NCBI GenBank assembly: GCA_905209085.1
Contig: CAJLRM010000001.1
Coordinates: 558,001 to 622,000, forward strand
From: an uncultured Eubacteriales bacterium
Lineage (GTDB): Bacteria; Bacillota; Clostridia; Christensenellales; Borkfalkiaceae
Direction: 5' to 3'
DNA length: 64,000 nucleotides
Shown: piece by piece, positions 26,400 through 34,919 of the stretch
Layout: every line of letters starts with the position of its first letter
Position numbering within the stretch: position 1 is the stretch's first letter
Notes under the pieces: model-generated
The model's input: the letters and a program-made list of their open reading frames with translations, nothing else
Database searches by the model: none
What the model was told of the DNA's origin: nothing
Program-made: the position numbers and the translations under genes

Positions 26400-27638
26400 T
26401 CAGGCGGATTTTTGCTTATACACCACGCGGGGTTTGGCGCCGTCCGTCAGACATTCCTTGGTGACGATGACTTCCTCCACGTCGTCCTCGGAAGGGATTT
26501 GGTACATGACGTCCGTCATCACGCCCTCTATGATGGTGCGAAGTCCCCTCGCGCCCGTCTTTAAGCGGATCGCCGTCTGCGCAATCTCCCGCACCGCGTC
26601 CTCTTCCACCGTCAGCTTGACGCCGTCGAAGCCGATGAGCTTCTGATACTGCTTGATGATCGCGTTTTTCGGTTCGGTGAGAATTTTCACCAAAGCGTCC
26701 TCGCCTAACGGATCGAGATTGACGACGATGGGAAGCCTGCCGACGAATTCGGGAATGAGTCCGAATTTCGTGAGATCCTGCGGCTTGACGTCGTCGAGCG
26801 CCGCATAGTCCACCTCGTCCGCTCCGAGCTTCACCTTCCCGCCGAAGCCGAGCGTCGTATCGTCCTTTCTCGACGCCACGATCTTATCCAAGCCGACGAA
26901 CGCGCCGCCGCAGATGAAGAGAATGTTCGTCGTGTCGATTCTCAGACATTCCTGCTGCGGGTGCTTTCTGCCGCCCTGAGGAGGCACGGACGCCACTGTG
27001 CTTTCGATGATCTTCAAAAGCGCCTGCTGTACCCCTTCCCCCGACACGTCGCGGGTGATGGAAACGTTTTCGCTCTTTCTCGCGATTTTGTCTATCTCGT
27101 CGATATAGATGATGCCGCGCTGCGCGCGGTCGATGTCGTAATCGGCGTTCTGAATGAGTTTGAGAAGGATATTTTCCACGTCCTCGCCGACGTATCCCGC
27201 CTCGGTGAGCGTCGTGGCGTCGCTGGTGGCAAACGGAACGTTGAGCACCTTGGCGAGCGTCCGCGCAAGCAGCGTTTTGCCGCATCCGGTGGGCCCCAGG
27301 AGCAAAATATTGCTCTTCTCGATCTCCACCCCGTCGTCCGTCTTTTTCGCCTTCACGAGCGAATTGATGCGTTTATAATGATTATACACGGCGACGGACA
27401 AGACCTTTTTCGCCTTGTCCTGTCCGACGATGTATTTATCGAGTTCCTCTTTGATCTCCGCGGGCTTTTTCAAGGGCACTTCCGCCGTCTTGTCCTTTTC
27501 GTTGGTTTCGTCCACCATCGCCTTGCAGATATCCACGCAGTCGTCGCAGATAAACACCCCGTCGGGCCCCGCGATCAGCCGCCTTACCTCGTCCTTCGAT
27601 TTTCCGCAGAAGGAACAATGCTGTTCATATTTTTCCAT
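26400..27638 (-). CDS. clpX: ATP-dependent Clp protease ATP-binding subunit ClpX
   Basis: 412 residues. The N-terminal zinc-binding domain is CSFCGKSKDEVRRL...CDDC; Walker A GPTGCGKT, Walker B IYIDEIDK, and the pore loop GYVGED follow in order. ClpX unfolds tagged substrates and feeds them to ClpP. It lies 294 bases after clpP on the same strand. The final helical region ends VVYKQKSA. Nothing odd in the sequence. Confidence 0.98.
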   Translation of the reverse strand: MEKYEQHCSFCGKSKDEVRRLIAGPDGVFICDDCVDICKAMVDETNEKDKTAEVPLKKPAEIKEELDKYIVGQDKAKKVLSVAVYNHYKRINSLVKAKKTDDGVEIEKSNILLLGPTGCGKTLLARTLAKVLNVPFATSDATTLTEAGYVGEDVENILLKLIQNADYDIDRAQRGIIYIDEIDKIARKSENVSITRDVSGEGVQQALLKIIESTVASVPPQGGRKHPQQECLRIDTTNILFICGGAFVGLDKIVASRKDDTTLGFGGKVKLGADEVDYAALDDVKPQDLTKFGLIPEFVGRLPIVVNLDPLGEDALVKILTEPKNAIIKQYQKLIGFDGVKLTVEEDAVREIAQTAIRLKTGARGLRTIIEGVMTDVMYQIPSEDDVEEVIVTKECLTDGAKPRVVYKQKSA

Positions 27639-27932
27639 GTGTTATACCCCGTTTGAATTTTGACCGAAAAAATTTTTTTCGCGCAAAATCCCTGTTACAA
27701 GACTTTGCGCGAGAATATTTTTGTGTGTCCGTATCGTTGTCCGCCGTAGTAAAATTTCCCGCGCCTTTTTATCCCTCGAAAAAACAGTCCCGCTTTTTTG
27801 CGGCTTTGCCTTTACGGGAAAGAGCAAAGCGGGAAAAGAAACCCGACGACTCGGCTTTCCTTCGAAAAGCGCGCTTGCGGCCGCCCGCAAAAACTGTTTT
27901 TCTACGGCGTTTCTCCGCTTTTTTAAAAGCGC
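27639..27932. other. clpP-clpX intergenic region
   Basis: About 290 bases without a convincing ORF. It is GC-mixed, with no clear terminator or promoter. clpX may be read from the clpP transcript or from an unrecognised promoter here. Confidence 0.4.
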
Positions 27933-28526
27933 TCAGCGCCTTACGAATACCTTATCGATAAGGCCGTAAACCCGCGCTTCCTCCGCCGACATATAATTGT
28001 CCCTGTCGGTGTCGCGCTCGATCGCGGCGAGATCCTTGCCCGTGTTCTCGGACAAAATGCGGTTCATCTTCGCCTTGGTGCGGAGAATATGCTCCGCCTG
28101 GATCTTGATGTCGCTCGCCTGCCCCTGCGCGCCGCCCAGGGGCTGATGAATCATGATTTCCGAATTGGGAAGAGCGAAGCGCTTGCCCCGCGCGCCGCTC
28201 GACAACAGGAACGCGCCCATCGACGCCGCCAGGCCGATACAGATGGTGGAAACGTCGCATTTGACGTAATTCATCGTATCGTATATCGCCATTCCCGCCG
28301 TCACCGACCCGCCCGGCGAATTGATATACAGATTGATATCCTTTCCCGGCTCCTTGCCTTCGAGATAAATGAGCTGCGCGACGACGGTGTTCGCCACCGC
28401 GTCGTCGATTTCGCCGCTCAAAAAAATGATTCTGTCCTCTAAAAGCCGGGAATAGAGGTCGTAAGAGCGCTCGCCCGTACTCGTCCGTTCCACGACATAG
28501 GGAATCAAAACATTTTTTTCCTTCAT
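27933..28526 (-). CDS. clpP: ATP-dependent Clp protease proteolytic subunit ClpP
   Basis: 197 residues, standard length. The nucleophile Ser is in GLAASMGAFLL, the His in MIHQPLGGAQGQA, and the Asp near AIERDTDRDNYM. The oxyanion strand SPGGSVTAGM is intact. ClpP forms the tetradecameric barrel paired with ClpX. Its ATG overlaps the tig stop by 4 bases (ATGA), so translation is coupled to trigger factor. Confidence 0.98.
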   Translation of the reverse strand: MKEKNVLIPYVVERTSTGERSYDLYSRLLEDRIIFLSGEIDDAVANTVVAQLIYLEGKEPGKDINLYINSPGGSVTAGMAIYDTMNYVKCDVSTICIGLAASMGAFLLSSGARGKRFALPNSEIMIHQPLGGAQGQASDIKIQAEHILRTKAKMNRILSENTGKDLAAIERDTDRDNYMSAEEARVYGLIDKVFVRR

Positions 28527-29830
28527 TCTTTATTCTCCTCTACATACATTTCGTTGTTTGCTTTGAGGAAGTTAAAAAGTTTCGTGATGATGATGTCGCT
28601 CTTGATATAGTCGTACTGACGAGGATCCATGTCCTTCTTGTACTCCTCCGCGCTCTTATCCACGGACGCCGCCTGCTCCGCCACCTTTTCTTCCACTTCT
28701 TCGTCCGTAGCTTCTATCTTTTCTTCTTTGATGATCTGAGAGATGACGAGCTGATTCAATACGTTCTTCTTCGCCTGCTCCTCGTAGTTTTTCCTGAACT
28801 CCGCAAGGGGCACCTTGATAAAATCGAGGTAGTCCTGCAATTTGAGTCCCTGGTACATCAGCTGATACTCGAATTTCTGCACGAGGTTGTCGATTTCCCG
28901 CTCGATCATCGCGTCGGGAATCTCCGCTTCCGCAGTGGCGGAAACGGCGTCCAGAATGCTGTTCTCCGTCGCGTCCAGCGAGTTTTTGTCCGCTTGCTTT
29001 TGCAGGCGCTCCTTGGTCTTTTCCTTGTATTCCTCTATCGTTTCGCTGCCCGTCGCGTCCTTGATGAACGCGTCGGTGAGCTCGGGAAGCTCCTTGCCCT
29101 GAATGGAATTGAGGGTGACGGCAAAAACGGCGTCCTTGCCTTTAAGCTCCTCCGCCTGATAGTTTTCCGGGAACTTGACGGAAACGTCTTTCTTTTCGCC
29201 CGCGTTCATGCCCACCACCTGCTCTTCAAAGCCGGGAATGAACTGTCCGCTGCCCAGCGTCAGATCGAACTTCTCCGCCTCGCCGCCGTCGAATTTGACG
29301 CCGTCCACGGTGCCTACGAAGTCGATATTCACGACGTCGCCGTTTTGAGCGGGACGATCCGTGACGGGCACTTTGCGGGAGTTTCTGTCGAGAAGGCGCT
29401 CCATCTCCTTATCGACGTCGGCATCCTTTACAGTATACGCAAATTCTTTGATTTTCATACCTTTGTAGGAGCCGATTTTCACCTCGGGTTTCACGGGTGT
29501 CGTCGCCACGAGAACGACCTTTTCATCGCTGAGGTCGTCCACCGCAAGCTCGGGATCCCCCACCGCCGTAAATTCTTTTTCTTTCTCTTCGAGAACTTTT
29601 CCGTAATTTTCGGAAAAGAGTACGTTCAAGGCGTCCTCGAAAAACACTCCCTTTCCGTAGGCGTGCTCGATGACGTTGCGGGGCGCTTTGCCCTTGCGGA
29701 AGCCGTTGACGGCAAATCTCCCCTTCGTCTTCAAATACGCTTTGTTGAGGGCGTCTTTCCATTCGGTTCCGTCAAATTCCATCGTAATTTTTACCGTGCT
29801 TTTTTCGGCAGCTTTTGTTGTGTACTTCAT
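28523..29830 (-). CDS. tig: Trigger factor chaperone/peptidyl-prolyl isomerase
   Basis: 435 residues. The ribosome-binding N-terminal domain has the signature GFRKGKAPRNVIEHAYG (residues 44-60). The FKBP-type isomerase domain lies around NGDVVNIDFVGTVDG...LGSGQFIPGFEEQVVGM, and the remaining helical C-terminal chaperone domain reaches to the end. Trigger factor binds near the ribosome exit tunnel and folds nascent chains. It heads the tig-clpP pair and is divergent from rqcH. Confidence 0.98.
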   Translation of the reverse strand: MKYTTKAAEKSTVKITMEFDGTEWKDALNKAYLKTKGRFAVNGFRKGKAPRNVIEHAYGKGVFFEDALNVLFSENYGKVLEEKEKEFTAVGDPELAVDDLSDEKVVLVATTPVKPEVKIGSYKGMKIKEFAYTVKDADVDKEMERLLDRNSRKVPVTDRPAQNGDVVNIDFVGTVDGVKFDGGEAEKFDLTLGSGQFIPGFEEQVVGMNAGEKKDVSVKFPENYQAEELKGKDAVFAVTLNSIQGKELPELTDAFIKDATGSETIEEYKEKTKERLQKQADKNSLDATENSILDAVSATAEAEIPDAMIEREIDNLVQKFEYQLMYQGLKLQDYLDFIKVPLAEFRKNYEEQAKKNVLNQLVISQIIKEEKIEATDEEVEEKVAEQAASVDKSAEEYKKDMDPRQYDYIKSDIIITKLFNFLKANNEMYVEENKE

Positions 29831-30219
29831 AATATGCTTTCTCCTAAATAATGCTTCTCAAAATTGTTTTTCCCGGCTTCCGCTCCCTTTACGAAACGCA
29901 AAAAAGGCTTTGCACGTCCGTCCTTTTATAAAGAAAAGGGATAAAAAAGTCGCGGCGGCGGACGAAGGCCGCGAAAGAGAACGCGCCGCTCGAAAGTCGC
30001 GGGAAACGCGCTCCGTTTTTGGGGAAGCCCCGTTTTGCTCCCTACATTTTATCATATTCTTTGAAGAAAAGAAAGCGTTTTCGTTTACAATTTGCGAAAT
30101 TTACGCTATAATTTATAAAAACCCCGACGGTCGGAGAAATCTTTTCGACCCGATTCGCGGATTTTCGGGCGGCAAGGGAGCATTTTCCCAAAAAAAACGC
30201 CGCTTTCAAGGAGGACGTC
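29831..30219. other. Divergent tig/rqcH promoter region
   Basis: About 390 bases. The plus strand has a consensus promoter for rqcH: -35 TTTACA (30084-30089), 17-base spacer, -10 TATAAT (30107-30112). A TAAAAT-type -10 for tig appears on the minus strand near 30050. No gene is present. Confidence 0.6.
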
Positions 30220-31941
30220 ATGCCCCAGGACGCTTTTCATATCCGCCGCTCGGCAGCGGAACTCGACAGCCTTTTAAAGGGAGGCAAAATCAACCGCATT
30301 TCCCAAGCGGACAAAGACGAGGTTACCTTTATTATATACACGGGAAAGACGACCGTTAAACTCGTTCTGAACACAAACGCGTCCAATGCCCGCGTCTGCC
30401 TCACGCGCGAAGAGAAGGAACCCGCGCCCGTCGCGCCCAATTTTTGTATGCTTTTAAGGAAGCACCTTCTCGGCGCGGAAATCTTATCCGTTTCGCAGGT
30501 GGACTTCGAGCGGATCGTGGAACTCCGCCTGCACTGCACCACCGACTTTTCCGAGTGCGAGCGGGTACTCGTGTGCGAGCTGATGGGCAAATACTCCAAT
30601 TTAATTCTGACGGAAAAGGGAATCATTTTGGGCGCCTTGAAGACTTCGTCTTTGGAAGCGGGCGCCAAAAGAGTGCTGCTTTCGGGCGCGAAATACCTCT
30701 ATCCCGAGCCGCAGGAGAAACTCTCCCCTTTCGACGCGGCGGGTCTGAAAGAGCGGACGGAAAATTTTTTGGCGGCGCACGCGGAAGGAAGCGGGGACGT
30801 CGCGGAGGAATACGCGAAATTTCTGTTCGAAAACGTGGCGGGACTGGCGCTTTCCACGGCGAGAGAAATGGTAAAGAGGTATCCCCACGGCACACCTATC
30901 TGGGAATTCGTCGGAGAGTTCTGCGCCCGTGAGCCGTGCCTGCCCTGTCTTTTAACAGAAAACGGCGCCGCAAACGGGAAACCGCTCGACTTTTTCGCCT
31001 TTCCCGTGGAGGGCGGAATCCCCATGCCCTCTTTAAACAAGGCGGAAGACGAATATTATTACCGCAAAGAAACCAAGCGGACCTTCGAGGACAAAAAACG
31101 CAAGCTGGAATCCGCCGTCCGCGCCCTGAAAAAGAAACAGCAAAAGACCTTGCAGGACACGCTCGAAAGACTCAAAGACTGCGAGGGCATGGATCTGCTC
31201 CGCATCAGGGGAGAGCTTCTGACGGCAAACCTTTACCGCCTCGAAAAGGGAATGAAGGAAGCGGAGCTGGAAAACTGGTATGCTCCCGAAGGAGGACGGG
31301 TAAAGATCGCTTTGGACACGCAGCTTTCCCCGTCGCAGAACGCGCAAAAATATTTCAAGGCGTACGCCAAGCAGAAACGGACGCGCGAGGCACTGACGCC
31401 CCGAAAGCAGAAGGAAGAGGAAGAAATGGAGTATACGGAAAGTTTGACGGCTTCCCTTTCCGTGGCGGAAAGCGCGGAGGATTTGAAAGAGATAGAAACG
31501 GAGCTGATTTCCTTAGGACTCGTCAAGCCGCAAAAAGAAAAGGTGGGCGGGAAGAAAAAGGAAACGGCGGCGCCCTTCCGCGAATACGAATTCGGGGGCT
31601 TTAAAATTCTTTCGGGAAGAAACAATTTGCAAAACGACAGACTGCTGAAAAGCTGTGCGCCTTCGGACCTTTGGCTGCACGCGCAAAAATACCATTCCAC
31701 GCACGTCGTCATCGTCACGGAAGGCAGGCAGGTAAGCGACGAGGCGCTTCTGTTCGCGGCGGAAGTATGCGCCTACTACTCGGACGGGCGGGCGGGAGGA
31801 AAAGTGCCCGTCGATTACTGCGAGCGCAAATTCGTAAAAAAGCCGCCCAAATCAAAGGCGGGATTCGTGACGTATACCGATTATAAAACACTGCTGGCGG
31901 AGCCGAACAAACACGCGGAAAAAGCCGAGGCGAGCGAATAA
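30220..31941 (+). CDS. rqcH: Ribosome quality control factor RqcH (NFACT family)
   Basis: 573 residues. The NFACT-N domain begins QDAFHIRRSAAELDSLLKGGKINRI-like and contains ELMGKYSNLIL. A coiled-coil middle (about 290-400) is followed by the NFACT-R domain with ILSGRNNLQND and SDLWLHAQKYHSTHV. RqcH recognises peptidyl-tRNA on split large subunits and adds C-terminal alanine tails that mark stalled proteins for degradation, which fits its position opposite tig-clpP-clpX-lon. Older annotations call it a fibronectin-binding protein. AAGGAGG precedes the ATG. Confidence 0.95.
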   Translation: MPQDAFHIRRSAAELDSLLKGGKINRISQADKDEVTFIIYTGKTTVKLVLNTNASNARVCLTREEKEPAPVAPNFCMLLRKHLLGAEILSVSQVDFERIVELRLHCTTDFSECERVLVCELMGKYSNLILTEKGIILGALKTSSLEAGAKRVLLSGAKYLYPEPQEKLSPFDAAGLKERTENFLAAHAEGSGDVAEEYAKFLFENVAGLALSTAREMVKRYPHGTPIWEFVGEFCAREPCLPCLLTENGAANGKPLDFFAFPVEGGIPMPSLNKAEDEYYYRKETKRTFEDKKRKLESAVRALKKKQQKTLQDTLERLKDCEGMDLLRIRGELLTANLYRLEKGMKEAELENWYAPEGGRVKIALDTQLSPSQNAQKYFKAYAKQKRTREALTPRKQKEEEEMEYTESLTASLSVAESAEDLKEIETELISLGLVKPQKEKVGGKKKETAAPFREYEFGGFKILSGRNNLQNDRLLKSCAPSDLWLHAQKYHSTHVVIVTEGRQVSDEALLFAAEVCAYYSDGRAGGKVPVDYCERKFVKKPPKSKAGFVTYTDYKTLLAEPNKHAEKAEASE

Positions 31942-32023
31942 AAAACCTCCATTTAGGAGAGAATCATGCGTTTTATCGATGAAGCCGATTCAAAGAATAA
32001 TCCAAAAAAATTTATTTCGCATA

Positions 32024-32052
32024 TTGACAATAAAAAGACTCTATGATATAAT
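32024..32052 (+). promoter_or_regulatory. Perfect consensus promoter
   Basis: -35 TTGACA (32024-32029), 17 bases, -10 TATAAT (32047-32052). It precedes the small lipoprotein gene by about 270 bases. A GGAAG-preceded mini-ORF of eight codons (MITAIFTL) follows at about 32070. Confidence 0.85.
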
Positions 32053-32323
32053 TTGAAAAAAGGAAGAAGTATGATAACGGCGATATTTACTTTATAAACG
32101 ATAAATAGGGTCTTGATTATACGTTATTACAGCGATTCTCTTCCCCTTGTTCTTTGCAACGACTGCTCGAACGGATACTTGCGAAGAACATACCGTTAAG
32201 CGTAAATTAGGCAAAAATTTCTGCACGGGATGTTATGCGGAATTTGACGACGACGGTCATGGCTCTATCATTATTACAAGCGACGAACAACCAATTTCTT
32301 ACTCTTTAAGGAGGGAAAAGGCA
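32053..32323 (+). other. Long leader of lipoprotein gene
   Basis: The stretch between the consensus promoter and the lipoprotein start. The lipoprotein frame remains open back to about 32117 and would encode a hydrophobic stretch then FCTGCYAEFDD, but has no good start. It may be a structured leader or the relic of an upstream gene fused in frame. Confidence 0.4.
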
Positions 32324-32956
32324 ATGAAAAATACGTCTAAATTTTCTGCGTTTGCGGCAATGATTGTGGCGGCGGCCGCCTGCCTCTGTTCTTTCGCGTC
32401 CTGCAACAAAGCGGGAGAGATCGTGGAAACGGACAGGGAAGAAGGCACGACGGCAATGTATTACTGTATAGGACTTAGCGCTTGGGTCGGCGCGGGAATG
32501 GGCGTCGATTACGAAGGCTGTGCGATAACGGTGAGCAACCGTTCGGGGGAGGGTACGCTTTTTATAAAAAACTCCGAAGGAGAAAAATATTGCACGGATT
32601 GGGAACGTTTATCTTCTTATCCTTCCGCCGAGTCTTTCGACAAGAGAGCGCTTCACGGCGAAACGCCCTTGACCTTTGAAAACAGAGCGTTTTTGCAGTG
32701 GATGCCGTTAAACGATTGGAGCGGCCTGACTTCCGACGAACGGGTGGAAGACTACGTCGCCTTTACGGCGGAAAAAGACGGACAGATCGCGGGCTATACC
32801 GTCCTGTACGTTTCGGGCGATCATTTCGAGGCGCAATCCTCCGTCGTGGCAAACAGGGAATTTCCCAAGGTGAAAGGAAACTACCAAAACGTGAGCAGGG
32901 AATGGCTGAACCAACGCATAGAAACGGTGATAAAAGAGCATCGGGAAAGCCTTTGA
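32324..32956 (+). CDS. Small lipoprotein of unknown function
   Basis: 210 residues. The ATG has AAGGAGG at the right distance, so the longer open frame was rejected. The N-terminus MKNTSKFSAFAAMIVAAAA-type signal ends in the lipobox-like SFASC. The mature part is mixed alpha/beta with several Trp and Tyr; no domain was recognised. It follows a perfect promoter and is closed by an intrinsic terminator at 33001-33041, so it is a strongly expressed single gene on the cell surface. Confidence 0.8.
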   Translation: MKNTSKFSAFAAMIVAAAACLCSFASCNKAGEIVETDREEGTTAMYYCIGLSAWVGAGMGVDYEGCAITVSNRSGEGTLFIKNSEGEKYCTDWERLSSYPSAESFDKRALHGETPLTFENRAFLQWMPLNDWSGLTSDERVEDYVAFTAEKDGQIAGYTVLYVSGDHFEAQSSVVANREFPKVKGNYQNVSREWLNQRIETVIKEHRESL

Positions 32957-33000
32957 AAAATCGCGCGCTTTCCGTTGATAGCAGCGATTACTTTGCGCAA

Positions 33001-33041
33001 AGCACCCCCGCGCCCGAAATCGGGCGTAGGGGTGCTTTTTA
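33001..33041 (+). terminator. Intrinsic terminator
   Basis: Stem AGCACCCC/GGGGTGCT (33001-33008 with 33029-33036) with inner CGCCCGA/TCGGGCG, then a T-run. Confidence 0.9.
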
Positions 33042-33192
33042 AGCGACCTTTTATAATATCGGCGACTATTTCCGCTTTACAATCAAAGCCGAAAAAGCGG
33101 GCGTTTTATGTTCATGGACTCTTTTTCGGACAGAAAACTTCCCTTTATATCGAAAAGCGGGCTAAGCGCGCTTTCGAAAAGATTGTTTTCTT

Positions 33193-33999
33193 TCACCAAA
33201 AACGAATCGACCAATAATCGGGGAAATGCCCGTAAACGACGGCGGAACCGATCATAACGCACCAATCGGCAGCGATCAGGATTCCCAAAATCAAGGCGAT
33301 ATAAAAGCTCACTTTTTGCGGGATGCTTTCAAAAAAGCGCAGCGCGGGACGAAAAATGAAATGCATCAAAAGCGTGATCCCCGTCGTAAAGCCGAACGTA
33401 GTGATGAGGCTCGTATAGCGCGTGACGTGGGTGGGGATATTTTCATAATTCCACGCGCGGATGCCGAACACCTTTTCAAAGAGAAGCCCGCAGCCCATTT
33501 CTCCGAAAAAAATCAGGACGTAAACGCTTACGTAATAGATCAAAAGGCGCAGGGCGTGACACCATTTGCTAGGCTTGGGAAGAATGCGCTTTTTGAAAAT
33601 GCGCATTTCCGTCGGCGTACCGAAGACGAAAAAAAGCACGAAAATCCCGAATCCATACGCGGCTAAAAACGGAAGCAGCTGATGGCGGGAATCGAAAATA
33701 CCGTTGGAAATAAGACGGAAAAGGTTTTCCACCAGCCAGCCGCAAAACGCCGCGATGTAACAGATGATGAGAAGAGAGCTTACTCTCGTCCCGAAAATCC
33801 GTTTGGCTTCCTTCGGCTCCGATGTCGCCTCTTTTTTTCTTTCGGCCTTACCCCTCCCTTTTATCCCCGGCGGCGCTTCCTCCAAAGGCGGAGCCGCGTC
33901 TATAACGGCAAGTTCCGCCTCCCTTTCTCCGCTCTTGTTCCCGAGGGCTTCGATAATAAGAGCGGAATCTTCTGTTTCGGAAAAAGTTTCTTTTTTCAT
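33193..33999 (-). CDS. CmpB-type putative ABC transporter permease (membrane protein)
   Basis: 268 residues. A charged, presumably disordered N-terminal tail of about 70 residues precedes five or six membrane helices with the segments FCGWLVENLFRL, FFVFGTP and AWNYENIP, which are typical of the family often annotated as putative ABC transporter permease (CmpB domain). The start is the ATG with GGAGAG just upstream; a TTG four codons earlier overlaps that site. No ATPase gene is adjacent, and real transport activity of this family is unproven. Monocistronic. Confidence 0.8.
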   Translation of the reverse strand: MKKETFSETEDSALIIEALGNKSGEREAELAVIDAAPPLEEAPPGIKGRGKAERKKEATSEPKEAKRIFGTRVSSLLIICYIAAFCGWLVENLFRLISNGIFDSRHQLLPFLAAYGFGIFVLFFVFGTPTEMRIFKKRILPKPSKWCHALRLLIYYVSVYVLIFFGEMGCGLLFEKVFGIRAWNYENIPTHVTRYTSLITTFGFTTGITLLMHFIFRPALRFFESIPQKVSFYIALILGILIAADWCVMIGSAVVYGHFPDYWSIRFW

Positions 34000-34019
34000 C
34001 TCTCTCTCCAATTTTTTTT

Positions 34020-34919
34020 CATATTGCGGACCTTTGCGCCGCCTCTCACCTATACATTATACGGGAAATCCGTTAAAAAGTCGTTTGTATTTTGTTGTAA
34101 TTTTTTTAATTCGACGGATTTTTCGCCCGAAAAATTCAATTCACTATATTTACATCTTTTTCATTATATCACACTTGTCCCGAAAACACAAAGAAAAAAC
34201 GGTGAATATTTCGTGATAACAAAAAGCACCCCTTATTCCTGCCTGATTTTTCAAAAACGTCCGCTTTTCCCTGCTTTTCCCGCGCTCGAAAAAACAGTTT
34301 TATGCGCTCTGCGCGGGAGGAGAAATTTCCCCGCGAAGGCGTTTTTATCTTCTCTCTTCCTCAAAACAGAAAAACGCGCGCGGATTTAAAACTCCGCGAA
34401 CCTCCGCGAAAAAAAATTGCGCTTTTCCGCCGCAGGCGGCACGCGACGCTCTCTTTTCCTCGCTCCGCAGTCCTTAGTTTTATACGCACTACTATTATAA
34501 CGCATTTTCCCTTAACTTTCAAGAGATTGAGAAAAATAAACGCGGCTTTTATAAAAAAGACCTGCAAAACGCCTAAGGCGTAAGATAGGGAAGGGACGGC
34601 GCTCCTCATTAAAATCCGCGGCGCCCCCATTGACTTTCCAAGGATAAAAAACCGGACTTTTTAAAGACCGGGAACAAAATGCCGGCTCTTTAAGGGCGGA
34701 AAGTAAAATTCCCGCTTTTTGTGCGTTTTCAAGGCGATAAGAACAGGGAAAAACGGCGCTGTGAAGGGCGAAAAACGCCGCTTCGGGGCCATAAAATAAG
34801 GATTCGGAAATCTCCGTCGTCCCGACAGGGCATTCCCGAATCCTTCTATCCCTTCTCCTCCCGAAATTATAGGCCCGAAGCCCTTATCTTTTTGAAACCT
34901 TCTTTCCCGTGGACGACGT
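34020..34919. other. 900-base intergenic region
   Basis: No gene was supported. It contains two similar, hairpin-prone repeat units (34651-34720) and a large stem-loop at 34798-34845. The rest is low-complexity AT-rich followed by GC-rich sequence. Confidence 0.45.
34798..34845. other. Long stem-loop
   Basis: Arms AAGGATTCGG (34798-34807) and CCGAATCCTT (34836-34845) form a perfect 10-bp stem; the 28-base loop contains a further GTCG/CGAC stem. No T-run follows closely, so it is not a clear terminator. Confidence 0.5.

Noticed and set aside
28994..29851. Plus-strand ORF of 285 codons over tig
   Set aside because: Complete antisense of the trigger factor gene; His/Phe/Arg-rich shadow.
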